A DNA stretch of 13,433 nt from Cyclostephanos tholiformis (GCA_036939975.1 JALLPB010000712.1:1-13433), one strand, 5' to 3'. Shown: positions 1 to 8,342, counted from the stretch's first letter. Numbers and translations: made by a program. The notes: generated by a model not told the origin, from the letters alone.

Positions 1-194
1 AGAGGAATGGTGAAAAAAAATGGTGTGGGATTTCTGTGTCATTTTCCCAAGGTGTATAAATGACATATTTTCCCTTAAAAATTTATTAAGTTGTGAGTTG
101 TGAGGGGGGGGGAAATCACAGTTCATTGCATGCACTTCCCCACCACTCCCAACTCACTGTCATCTCATTTTAATAGACAACTAAAGAAAAGACC

Positions 195-352
195 ATGAAA
201 TACATCATTTTGAGTGCAGGTGCAGTAATTGTTTTGGCAGCACCCACCTAAAATCATCCAAATATTTTGAGTTCGTGACTAAGGCCGAGGGCAACGACTG
301 CCCTGTTGCATCTGTGGAAGGACAGGGCTATAAAATTTTCTGTCCTCAATAA
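195..352 (+). pseudogene. possible broken small secreted-peptide frame
   Basis: An ATG at 195 opens an 18-codon frame, MKYIILSAGAVIVLAAPT, that has the shape of a signal peptide: one Lys, a hydrophobic core, then small residues. It stops at TAA 249-251. One base out of phase, a second frame runs from 251 to TAA 350-352 and contains two cysteines (NDCPVASVEG, then YKIFCPQ). A single indel near the A-run at 250-254 would join them into a peptide of about 50 residues. I do not recognise a family. It could be a relic, a sequencing error at the A-run, or chance, since both pieces are short. Confidence 0.25.
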
Positions 353-370
353 TATGAAACAGACCTTTCC

Positions 371-1236
371 ATGTCTCCACAAGTATTATCTCCTCCTGAA
401 ACTTGGATCTTGGTACTTTCTGCTCAATTTCAGTGGCTTGACCTTCTTGTTGCCAAGAGTGATGATCGTTCTATAAATGAACGATCAATCAATTCATATC
501 TTGAAGTTCTCCAAATGTATGTCACTGGTGTGTGCTATGGCGAAGAGGAAAAGTCAGTACATCCATCTCTGGGTCACAAACAAGTAAGCTCAGGGCCACT
601 GAATATAGATGCAAGACAGAGAGGTAATGATTGGACCTACATGGGTAGTACCATGACAGGAAGTGAACCCTTAAAAAATGTGAAGAGCATCCTCATTGAT
701 GAGTTTCAAAATGGAATCAGATATGGAAACGGTCTCTGAAGTGGTGGTTCTTCGATTTTTGCTCGCGGTGTAATCCTTGCTCATGGGCAACACCATCGGA
801 GGTCATTTGTGCTTGACTCCTTCAAAGGTCTACCACCGGGAGAAGGAAAATTTCACGAAAGAGATGCTGGATGGGACAACACCCCTTACCTAGAAGTTTC
901 TGCAGTTACCTCTGCAGGTCTTCTGGATGAAAATGTTGGTTTTGCTCAAGGCTTCTTCAACGATACAATCCCACCACTGTCCAACATGTTAGAATTGCTT
1001 GCTGTCATCCATTTCGACGGAGATATATAAGAGTCCGCAGTCAATGTGCTGGTAACTTTATCGTGGACGACTGGTTTGGGTTTCCCTCAAAAACAGCATG
1101 TGAAGATTTCTTCATGGTTCATGGCATTTCTCCCAATGTCACTCAAATTGATGATTTGTCTGCGTATTGGATGAAAACTGAGAATATAACTGTTAAATAT
1201 TGGAGATACCAGCTGAGTCAGTTCAAAAGACGATAA
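371..1236 (+). pseudogene. decayed TylF/MycF-type O-methyltransferase
   Basis: Conceptual translation follows the TylF/macrocin O-methyltransferase family, SAM-dependent enzymes that methylate sugar or related hydroxyls. The segments come in order: LNIDARQRGNDWTYMGSTMT (about 605-660), SGGSSIFARGVILAHG (740-787, the glycine-rich SAM loop), VLDSFKGLPPGEG (809-847), LLAVIHFDGDI (998-1027, an acidic metal/SAM strand) and GNFIVDDWFGFPSKTAC (1051-1101), ending at TAA 1234-1236. The gene is broken. TGA at 737-739 falls where the family has the Trp of an ETGVW motif, with an indel beside it. TAA at 1028-1030 falls where a Tyr follows DGD. About ten residues plus a frame change are missing between 1050 and 1051. 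ATG 371 is the first Met of the open part; the true 5' end is uncertain. Several independent lesions argue for a pseudogene rather than a sequencing error. Confidence 0.78.
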
Positions 1237-1533
1237 GTAATAATGTGAATCCTGTGAATGTGATAATTTACCACTGCCAAAAAGAACATTTTGGTGATGG
1301 AGCCCCAACAAATTGCGACCAAGAATATTGTTCTATGCTTGTTTCCATAAATAGAGAAAGCAGGTACTAATTCTTAATTTTATTATGGAGAGTGCTGCAT
1401 GTGCCCCAAGTGCTCTCCGAAGACACAAACAGGCAAACTTTTTGGTGATGTCAGAATGGTATGGTTAAATTGTGTTTATTCCATCTTTTTACATTTCGAC
1501 TTCTTACAAGTTCATTTAGCGTTTGAAATCATC

Positions 1534-3091
1534 TTACGCTCGAAACCAACTGAGGAGACTTTTCCTCGGAGTAGTTGCTGCTCCGTCTCCACGTTCTTCC
1601 AACGCTCGTCTGAGTCCTTCCACGGGGTAATCACTAACGTAGTTGTAAGCGACGTCGAAGAAACTCGGCTTGCACGCTATCGGCTCCAACTTGGGCGGGA
1701 CGTGGCATAATGGTGCCGACGCAGACGGGATGTCATAGTCGTGAAGCCTATCGAGAAGGCATTTGACCGAGGTCGACGATGCGTTCGTATTCAAATAGGA
1801 CGCTGCCAAAACCCGACACTTTTCCCCCCTCATGTCCATTAGGATGCCCTCTAACTTTTCCAAAAGACCGGCCCCGCCCTCCATCCTATCGCACGCGCCA
1901 ATCTCCTCGACTGCCTCTCGGGCGAGACTTTCGGCGTGATCTAAGAGCGACAAGGCCTCCGCGTACTTTCGCACGAAGGGCGAGGCGTGCATCCTCGCAA
2001 GGTAGTAACATCGCAACGAACGCAATCTGAGAACGTTGGCGTTAGCCTCTAGCAGGAACTCGTCTTCCACTGCCGTGGCGGCGGTGGATGCGTCGCCGTC
2101 AAAATCTTCCGGGGAGCCCCCCCCAGGAAGCGAGGCCACCGCGCGAGCGTCCTGGACCAATGCGTCATACAGGTGCGTCAACTCCTCGAGGTTCTTCAAC
2201 GTCATCCCGACCCCGCTTTCATCGTTGGCGCGATCGAGGATGTTGTTCGCCAAATCCTCGTTCCTGCACATGACCATCCTCAACTTCTGATACTTGCAAT
2301 ACCCGATGATGTTCACCAGACGAAACTTCTTGGCGTTCACCGCCGGGCCAGATTTCAGTGCAGCAAGCTGCTTCAGCTCCTGGTTAACGACGGAGATCGC
2401 GTCGTCGTATCCACTGAGTAGTGTCATGAACTTCGCGTCACTATCGTCATCGCCGCCAACGTCGTTGCCACCCCCATTGCGGCCGCCGGTGGTGCCGCTT
2501 TTGCCGTTATGAGCAACATGACGCTCCCAATCGGCCTTGGAGTCTTGAACCTTCAACATCGCCATCCTCATTTCCTTCGTATCGATCCCGATGGAATTTT
2601 CGCGGAAGTCGACGTGCAACATCGAGGATTCGCCCGTGCCCTGAATCTGGGGTGTCGTGGTCCCAAGAGAATGCAGTTTGAATTGGATAGGATCGAGGGA
2701 AGACGTCATATCGGTGGAAGACATTCCCATTTCCTGCTTGGGGGGTGGGTGGGGGGGATATATAAAGATGATGGGCGAGACGATGGGGTGTCGGCGGGGG
2801 GGGGGGGGGGGGGGATTAGAAGATATAAACTCCGGTCAAACAGACGCCCGAACGAGGGGGGGCGAGAATAAATAACTAACGAAACGCGAAACGACACGAC
2901 ACGAGCAAATGATACGCACCCGCAGCTCGTACTGACAGTATCTCAACAGCGGTCCGATGACATTCCGCGCCCTCGTTGTGAAGAAGTCGAATAGCTCCAA
3001 TCGCATCACGTCGTCCTCTCCATAATTGCCGTCGTCGTAGGCCATACCATCGACATCGCCCCGCGCCGTGCGACCGCCGTCGTCGTTGGCG

Positions 3092-3123
<32 letters not shown>

Positions 3124-3945
3124 CGATGCCGCGATCGATTCGCACGCGTCCAACGCGGCTCGATATTCGCGACACGCGTCCGTCCATCGATTGCGCTCGA
3201 ATGCGAGATTGCCCCTCATCCACGAGGCATACGCCCGGATCTCCATCCGCGTGTGTTCGTCCACGGACGGCCGACGACGTGGAGCGGTGGAGTCCGATGT
3301 CGTCGTCATCATTCCTCCCCCCGACGCGCCAACCGCTCCGGAACCGTTTTTTTCATCCCCCGTGGTGCCATCCCCATACCCGTCGGTGGAGATGACATCG
3401 TCCGTCGGCGAATCGTCGGTACCGTGACCGATAATATCGCTCCCGTTCGCCAGGGCCTCCAGGAGTGCGGCGTATCCCACTGCCTTCCTAAGCCGTTTGA
3501 TCGAGACCGATCTGACCTTACCCGGCGACCATCGTTCCCGACCGCGATTCTTGATGACGTCCCCCCCCGTCGTCCTCCCCCCCTCCTCGGACCTGACGGC
3601 CAAGGACGACGCCCAGCACCTCTCGGCGGAGTATAACGGCACCAGGAAGTAATTCGGCGACGTAATCAACACCTCCGGGGGTAGATTCGTAATATCGATG
3701 GCCCGATAGGCATGACGTGATTTGCCGCCCCCGCCCCCGTTTTCGTCCGATGCCGTGACCCTCCTAGTCGATAGAGAGTTCTTGTACGCGCGACTGTGCA
3801 GTAGCTCCCTCCTAACGGCACCGGAATGACGTAGCCTCGACAGCTTGCGGGTGCAGTACGATGCGTACTGGTCGTACTCGTCTCGGTCGACGCCGTGGGA
3901 CGAATGGGCGCGGGAGAGCTCGGAATGGAGGTAGATGCGAATCAT
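1534..3945 (-). CDS. SRP68: signal recognition particle subunit SRP68 (2 exons)
   Basis: join(complement(2920..3945), complement(1534..2733)), about 741 residues; human SRP68 is near 627. With SRP72 the protein binds the SRP RNA in the cytosol and takes part in co-translational targeting to the ER. Visible matches to the family are: YDQYASYCTRKLSRLRHSG (residues 24-42, the basic N-terminal helix of the RNA-binding domain), YFLVPLYSAERCWASSLAVR, VSIKRLRKAVGYAALLEAL, AYASWMRGNLAFERNRWTDA, and FFTTRARNVIGPLLRYCQYE just before the intron. After it come LHVDFRENSIGIDTKEMRMA, a helical-repeat region, and the C-terminal PIACKPSFFDVAYNYV (about residues 695-707), which aligns with the family's C-terminal SRP72-binding end. 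Both splice boundaries fall in phase 0. The start at 3945 is the first in-frame ATG before the conserved helix; an upstream exon cannot be excluded. Length beyond the family norm comes from Gly, Ser and Asp low-complexity inserts. The gene is much more GC-rich than its surroundings. Confidence 0.93.
2734..2919 (-). other. SRP68 intron, 186 nt, with C19 run
   Basis: On the minus strand the donor is GTGCGT beginning at 2919 and the acceptor is CAAGCAG ending at 2734. Splicing joins ...RYCQYELR to EMGMSSTD... in phase 0, restoring the SRP68 frame. The acceptor is preceded by a C-rich rather than U-rich tract. The plus strand carries an uninterrupted run of 19 G at 2796-2814, read as C in the transcript. 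Confidence 0.88.
2796..2814. repeat. poly-G homopolymer, 19 nt
   Basis: Nineteen consecutive G on the plus strand inside the SRP68 intron. Its true length in the genome is uncertain because homopolymers of this size are hard to sequence. Shorter G runs recur in the window at 107-114, 5511-5518 and 10484-10501. Confidence 0.9.
3092..3121. repeat. (GAC)10 microsatellite coding poly-Ser in SRP68
   Basis: Ten perfect GAC units. Read on the minus strand in the SRP68 frame this is TCG repeated, giving a run of serines at about residues 275-285, within a Ser/Asp-rich insert between two conserved helices of the RNA-binding domain. It is likely length-variable between strains. Confidence 0.92.
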
Positions 3946-4280
3946 GCGTTGATGAATTATTATTATTGCGCTGAGATTATTCTCCTTTCTCGTCTGGTCT
4001 CCTCTCCTCTCCTCTACTCTACTCTCCCTTGGTGCCTCCCATGAAATAATGTTAGGGATGGCTGTGTGGTGTGCGTTAGTTAATCTACAGCTCCAGTGGA
4101 GGAGAAATAATAATGAGGTAGAGTGTATGATTGGGCCGGCGGGGGACAGATCGATAGCGAGATGTGAGGGAGAGGAGGGGAGGGGTGGGCGGCGTGTAGA
4201 GCCCAAACAACTGAGGTTGGGGGAAAAGGGGGGAAAGCCCCATACAAGCTTGGCTCTGCATCTCCACACCCTCACACTCT
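3946..4280 (-). promoter_or_regulatory. SRP68 upstream / 5' leader region, GA-rich
   Basis: This is the sequence immediately upstream of the SRP68 ATG. On the SRP68 sense strand it contains a purine stretch with repeated GAGAG and GGAGA motifs (plus strand 3989-4027 is CTCCT/CTACT rich) and another polypurine block on the opposite strand at 4164-4240. No TATA box or initiator can be assigned with confidence. The in-frame extension upstream of 3945 has no ATG and no resemblance to SRP68, so I treat it as leader and promoter. Confidence 0.35.
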
Positions 4281-4750
4281 ACAACAATATTTTATGAATT
4301 AATAGATATTAAAAAACTATGCACCATGTTCGATCAAATAATATGCACTAAGTATTTATAAATAGACTAATCCTTCTAATCTACACTAAAGAGTCAGCGG
4401 TCATCAAATTGTCAAACACATTGGTGGAACAAGAATGAGAACAGTGATGAAGATGATGACAATGACGACGATGACGACCACCGCTGTGATCATTGAGGAT
4501 GCATCTGCTCCATTGTCCATGGCCATTCCCCATACCCCCCACATTGATGAGGACTACAATTGCAGATTATGATGTCAAGTCAATGGTACCATTCCTTGAA
4601 TCGTCCCTCCGCTTCCTCTATCATTTGGGGATTTCCACAGCATGCCTCATCCGTGCACTATTTCCCTCCATGACATCATCCACCCATTATCACATGGAAC
4701 ATCGTTTCATCTTGCCCTTCCCTCCCCCCAAAAGCATATGTTGTCATCGT
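4281..4750. other. no supported gene; AT-rich then low-complexity
   Basis: 4281-4400 is AT-rich and featureless. 4435-4572 on the plus strand is a 45-codon ATG frame starting with a Met/Thr-rich stretch (from GATGAC-type triplets at 4446-4480) and ending DEDYNCRL; it has no recognisable family and may be chance. 4573-4750 shows nothing I can assign. Confidence 0.4.
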
Positions 4751-5497
4751 CTACGATAGAGACATTGTAATTTTCACCGCATTGGTGTTGACGTTGCAGA
4801 ACCACACTCCTGGCATGCAGTCTGGGGGATCACAGCAAGCGGGCAATGCGTCATTATTGCAAGGGCATTGACTCGGCAAATATTTGCACTTGCATCGTAC
4901 CATCGACAATCATCGAACAACAGAGCGGGAAACAACACGTACGCTTCACATGTCATTAATGTGCATCTTGACGATGACAGTGGGTGGTGGGGAGGAACTT
5001 GATCAGATTTGTCAATGGCTGCTCTGAGGAGACTATGTGATGGTGCTGATGATGTCTGCGGCAGCGGCGGCTATGTCCCATCCACATTCGGCTGAGGATG
5101 TGATACTGCTGGATGAACCCACGCCCAATGGTCACGTGCCTCCTCCAGACTCCAGGCGTCACGTGCGTGGCAACTACCACCTCGCATCGTGCCCAGTCTG
5201 TCCCCTATCCACCCCCCAACATGGCAGGTCTATCCTCTCCCTCTCCACGTTGTCATGTGCAACCTGATCGTTCCATTGTTCTGACTTAGTCCAATCAATC
5301 GCCACCACCGTCAATGAGCATAGAAGAGCCCAGTCTCCGTCAATGACCAGCACCTTTGGCAATGCCCCGGGCAATCCCACAGAAGTCGGGCATCACCTCA
5401 TTGGGGCCAATGGGGTTGTGGTCATCATCCCCAATGACCCTGGTGGGGTTGGGGTTGGTGGTGTTAGCATTGGTTGTCATGGTAGAACAAGAATGAG
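4423..5497. repeat. 17-bp direct repeat pair bracketing an eroded gene
   Basis: GGTGGAACAAGAATGAG at 4423-4439 recurs as GGTAGAACAAGAATGAG at 5481-5497, one mismatch in 17. The right copy abuts the ATG (minus strand, 5480) of the eroded gene. The left copy lies about 310 bp beyond that gene's last open segment. It could be a fragment of a duplicated 5' leader or the edges of an old insertion. Confidence 0.6.
4751..5480 (-). pseudogene. eroded or intron-containing gene, unknown function
   Basis: Three minus-strand segments look coding but lie in different frames. From ATG 5480 (context TTCTACCATGAC), 46 codons read MTTNANTTNPNPTRVIGDDD and continue through NEVMPDFCGIARGIAKG to TGA at 5342-5340. 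Overlapping this, one base out of phase, is KVLVIDGDWALLCSLTVVAI and on to a stop near 5174. Finally, from ATG 4903, 50 codons form a Cys-rich piece (CKCKYLPSQCPCNND, then ACCDPPDCMPGVWFCNV) ending at TAG 4753-4751. They could be exons of one gene or a frameshifted relic. I could not find a set of splice sites that joins them in frame. Family not recognised. Confidence 0.35.
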
Positions 5498-5650
5498 GGT
5501 GGATAACAAGGGGGGGGGTTGGGATATTTTTTTTATGAGAGAGGGAGTGCTATAATATGGTGAGAGTGGTTTGTGTGTGGTGTTCTTTTGATGCTTCTGG
5601 CCTGAAATGGCTGTTCTTAGTTAGGCGGGATCCTTTTTAAGTACCAGTTC

Positions 5651-5921
5651 TTACATAGAATAAATAATTTTTGGCAAAAACACTCCTCTCTCAAAACTGA
5701 AAAATAATATTCTCTCACAATCCTGCCTCTGACCCTTGGCTATGCCCAATTTTCTGACAAAGAAGTGGGGCAAAGCCGACAAAGCGCCACTCTCTCCAGG
5801 CAAATCACCGTGAAAAAAGAACTTCCGTCTTAACTTTTGCAACTTTGCTGCTTTTCTTGCCATCAAGATGGAATACAACGGCATGAGGAAGAGAGGATAA
5901 GACAAAGATAAGTCATCGCAT
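5651..5921 (-). CDS. possible terminal exon, unknown protein
   Basis: An open frame of about 90 codons runs on the minus strand to TAA at 5653-5651. Upstream it stays open up to an acceptor-like AAAACAG whose last base is 5922, with an in-frame stop just beyond, which is the pattern expected of a 3' exon. The reading is CDDLSLSYPLFLMPLYSILM followed by a basic stretch ARKAAKLQKLRRKFFF, which would suit a membrane segment with a basic flank. I do not recognise a family and no upstream exon was identified, so chance is a real alternative. Confidence 0.25.
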
Positions 5922-5994
5922 CTGTTTTATTGTTGCTTTCGAATTGTTTTCTAACATTTTCAACCCTGCTGCCCCCCCCTGCTTGTCAATTACA

Positions 5995-6935
5995 GGCAAC
6001 GTGGATGTCAATGAAGACCATGACAACGACGATGAAGACCACTACAATGATGATGAAGACCACAACAATGCCCTGCCCCTCAAGATGACCATGAAGATGA
6101 CCCCCAAGGCACCCCCGAAGATGGCCACCAAGCCAGCCTCATGTCCTCCAAGAAGCCCACTGGCACAAGGTAGCCTGCCATTTCCGCTGCCGCCAAGGTT
6201 GTGATCCCCCCCCGAAAAAAAATTGTGCTGTATCACCTCGATACACCTGATGTGGCCATGTCGCTTCTTACAGCAATGGGGGGGTAGAATATGCCAAGGT
6301 GGAGGTGCACGTGAATGGCAAGCTCCCCCCTGGCACCTACCGCTTTGCCCTTGCTGAGGACAGGATGACAATCTCATTCTTGCAAGGAATAAGCAAGCTG
6401 TGATTTGGCTTTGACAAGAGGCAATTTGAGGGTGTGATGGCCACCAAGTTCTCCAAGTTGTCCTCCTACATTGCTGGCTATGATGATGCGGCTCAACAAA
6501 GTGCCCCCCGACACCAGGGGGACAGTACTGGGGGGTTTCCCAAGTGATCTGCCTCCAAGAAAAATGCATGGGGACCCCCTTGGTGTTGATCTCCCCCTAT
6601 AAAAAGGGGTTCAAGATGCAAGGGCACCAGCAGTACAGCACCTGGCGCACTGCTGGGTGCAACTGGTGGTGCAGTGCTTTTTGAATGCTGCCCTGACCCA
6701 CAGCAAGGTCATTGACCTCTTCGGCATCATGTCAAAACAAGATAGTCATGTCAGCTGTGATGGCCCTCCTCCTCCTCCCTCCTCTTCATAGCAAGAGCAT
6801 CAGGAAGTGAGCAGTGGTGAGCAACGCCACCATTGTTTGTTTCCCATGCACAGCATCATCAGCAAGGAGACCGAGTCTGGCAGAGAGAAGGATGACTACG
6901 ACAATGAGAAGAATGAGTATGACCAAAGTCATTAG
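5995..6935 (+). pseudogene. decayed gene, unknown family
   Basis: Coding-like blocks follow each other on the plus strand but change frame. Acidic repeats NEDHDNDDEDHYNDDEDHNN (6010-6069) are followed by KMTPKAPPKMATKPAS. Then come VEVHVNGKLPPGTYRFALAE (from about 6300), FDKRQFEGVMATKFSKLSSY (6411-6470), NKVPPDTRGTVLGGFPSDLP (one frame over, about 6495-6555), LVLISPYKKGFKMQGHQQYS (about 6580-6640), CFLNAALTHSKVIDLFGIMS (about 6676-6735), and finally MHSIISKETESGREKDDYDN through to TAG 6933-6935. At least three frame changes plus internal stops (for example TGA in SKL*FGFD near 6402) make it a relic. The block order suggests a protein of about 300 residues. Some shifts could be introns; CAATTACAG ending at 5995 resembles an acceptor. 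Confidence 0.58.
6010..6072 (+). repeat. 3 x 21-bp tandem repeat, acidic/His coding
   Basis: Three consecutive 21-nt units (6010-6030, 6031-6051, 6052-6072) share the core GATGAAGACCA and encode (N/D)EDH(D/Y/N)N(D/A). They lie at the start of the decayed gene and keep one frame. Confidence 0.9.
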
Positions 6936-7076
6936 CTTCAGTTTAATTTCATAGTTTATTCTTAGTATCATATTTCTTACTACTAGTAACACTCTTTCAG
7001 TAACATTAATGTAACGTAGTCACATGTAACACAGTGTAAAAAAAATGTTACAGGATTCCCTCAGCCCTTAAAGTAG
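6936..7076. other. AT-rich spacer with repeated GTAAC motifs
   Basis: No gene. Several copies of GTAAC occur at 6986-7031, and TGTAACA (from 7026) can pair with TGTTACA (7046-7052) around an A-rich loop. This may be the 3' flank of the preceding relic. Confidence 0.4.
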
Positions 7077-7153
7077 TTTGGATGGGTGCAAAGCATAATT
7101 GTTTCTCACAATTTTTGAATGAGAGAAACAATTATGCTTCGCACCCATCCAAA
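7077..7153. repeat. 77-bp foldback element, copy 1 (family A)
   Basis: The 31-nt arm at 7077-7107 (TTTGGATGGGTGCAAAGCAT then AATTGTTTCTC) is the reverse complement of 7123-7153 with a single A/G difference, around a 15-nt loop. A related element lies at 13121-13195. The shared outer arm TTTGGATGGGTGC is the diagnostic motif. No target duplication or coding capacity is visible. The form suits a miniature foldback transposon or another dispersed hairpin. Confidence 0.85.
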
Positions 7154-7225
7154 AAAACCAACTGAAAATCGATTTGAACATACATAATCCTTAATAAATG
7201 TAAAATGTTAACAAGTAAAATTATA

Positions 7226-7462
7226 CTACATCTGAGATCCAGTATGAATATCTAAGAAAAATTTTAATTCTGAGGTGGAGAAAGCAGCACACAATGGAAA
7301 TTCTGAAGTCACAAGAAGTGTATCACATGGGGATGGATCAAAACTACCACAGCAGATAGATGAAGATTTATCAGTGTTGGTGTTATTGATGTCGGTGTCA
7401 TTGTCATCATTGGTGTGTACCGTAAAAAAGTCAGGGTAGATCAGGAATTTACATCCAACCAT
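7226..7462 (-). CDS. hypothetical 78-residue open frame
   Basis: A genuine ATG at 7462 (GAGAAATGG) opens 78 codons to TAG at 7228-7226. The product starts MVGCKFLIYPDFFTVH, has an Asn/Asp/Thr-rich tract (NDDNDTDINNTNTD) and then SPCDTLLVTSEFPLCAAFST. It lies just downstream of the tandem duplicated 3' end of the neighbouring candidate gene on the same strand. It has plausible codon use but no known family; it may be a separate small gene, a further exon or a relic. Confidence 0.3.
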   Translation of the reverse strand: MVGCKFLIYPDFFTVHTNDDNDTDINNTNTDKSSSICCGSFDPSPCDTLLVTSEFPLCAAFSTSELKFFLDIHTGSQM

Positions 7463-7660
7463 TTCTCATACTTAAGCATTCGGCAGCTACTAGTACTTAC
7501 AGGAGTGACAGGCATATGTACAAGAGGACACCTAGGACTCCTATGAATGGAAAGAAAGAAAAATCCCTTTCACATACCTTCACTTATAGGATTTACATAC
7601 ATACGTACAAGAAGATACATAGGACTCTGTAGAAAAAAATCCCTTTCTCATACCTCTTAG
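7462..7660. repeat. degenerate tandem duplication of a gene 3' end
   Basis: Two similar blocks lie side by side. On the plus strand the order TCATAC...GGCAGCT...AGT(A/G)CTT occurs at 7466-7496 and again at 7648-7680. Between and around them, TACAAGA(G/A)GA(C/T)ACxTAGGACTC occurs at 7519-7539 and 7607-7627, and AAATCCCTTT ends at 7570 and 7646. On the minus strand the blocks carry exon-like boundaries: ...CATTCATAG before GAGTCCTAGG, with GTAAGT after it, and ...TTTTCTACAG before AGTCCTATG, with GTATGT after it. The period is about 75-105 bp. Confidence 0.7.
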
Positions 7661-8342
7661 TAGGCAGCTGCAAGTGCTTCAAGGAACTCTTTAGAATGGC
7701 CAGGAATGCCTTGCAAATAAATAGGAATTTCAACAAGACAACTTGCAGATGAATTACATCCTGTGAATCCATGGGAGACACCAGAAACAGTCAGCAAGGT
7801 GTTATTTATGGGACATGAAAATAAACATACACTCTTGCCCCTAGGTTAGCTCATTTTTCAAATTTTACAGTGCGGTAATAAGGGATTTTTGTTAATATCA
7901 TGCAAGAAACAATTATGTCAGATGGTGTGACTGAAAAGTCTAAACTACAATACTACGATACTTGCCAGCACAAACATTATCCTTGATACCAACCTTCTTG
8001 AAAACATGGCAACCATGGCACCCCCCCACATGTCTGAAATCAAGCCAAATCTCAACAAAGACAATGGTGGCATTAGCAGATAAAGTATTGCCAGATAGCT
8101 AAGATCAGTGCGTGTTGTTTTGATTCAGCCAAAAACACAAGTAATAGCTTAAAAAACTCACCTTAAGACTGCGATTGTGCTGTGCCGCCACCTGTAGAAA
8201 GTAGACAATAAGATAAAGAACTAGATAGTTAGACCTATAAAAAATTTATCACCATATTACAATGATCATGGTCTATCACACAACGTACGACAATACCTAG
8301 TAAATTGGAGCCGCTGTTGGGTGGTGGGTGGCAGTTTACCAT
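7657..8342 (-). CDS. candidate four-exon small Cys-rich (zinc-binding-like) protein
   Basis: Model: exon 1 is the ATG only (8342-8340), followed by donor GTAAAC. Exon 2 is 8191-8162, from CTACAG to GTGAGT, 30 nt. Exon 3 is 8033-7966, from TTTCAG to a GC donor G|GCAAGT, 68 nt. Exon 4 is 7760-7657, from TTCACAG to stop TAA. The leader is A/C-rich and ends CCAACACCATGG. Reading gives MVAAQHNRSLKTCGG, then CHGCHVFKKVGIKDNVCAGC, then SCLVEIPIYLQGIPGHSKEF and ending EALAAAY. The pairs CHGC and CAGC suggest a treble-clef or ribbon-like metal site. As given, the G7 run in exon 3 (minus strand of 8021-8027) puts the two halves one base out of phase; six G would make all four exons one frame of 68 residues. 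An alternative donor at 8296 (CTAG|GTATTG) with exon 2 skipped reads the same exons in another open frame of 93 residues to 7593. Family not recognised. Confidence 0.48.
7782..7866. repeat. dispersed repeat, copy 1 (family B), inside an intron
   Basis: About 85 bp are similar to 12891-12970. Shared blocks are CAGAA(A)CAG, CAAG(G/A)TG, CATGAAAA, ACATAC and the exact 20-mer GCCCCTAGGTTAGCTCATTT. It lies in the third intron of the candidate Cys-rich gene. This copy has lost part of the small palindrome that is intact in the other copy. Confidence 0.82.

Noticed and set aside
737..739. TGA in the methyltransferase as selenocysteine
   Set aside because: The family has Trp there, an indel lies beside it, and a TAA plus a deletion occur further on.
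2036..2512. Several 60-85 codon plus-strand frames
   Set aside because: All are antisense to SRP68 exon 2 in GC-rich DNA, where stop codons are rare.
3068..3427. Plus-strand frame with a poly-Asp run
   Set aside because: Antisense to the SRP68 first exon; the Asp run is just the GAC microsatellite read on the wrong strand.
6042..6569. 175-codon open frame on the minus strand
   Set aside because: His/Pro/Gln-rich shadow of the plus-strand relic, whose legible blocks are in plus frames.
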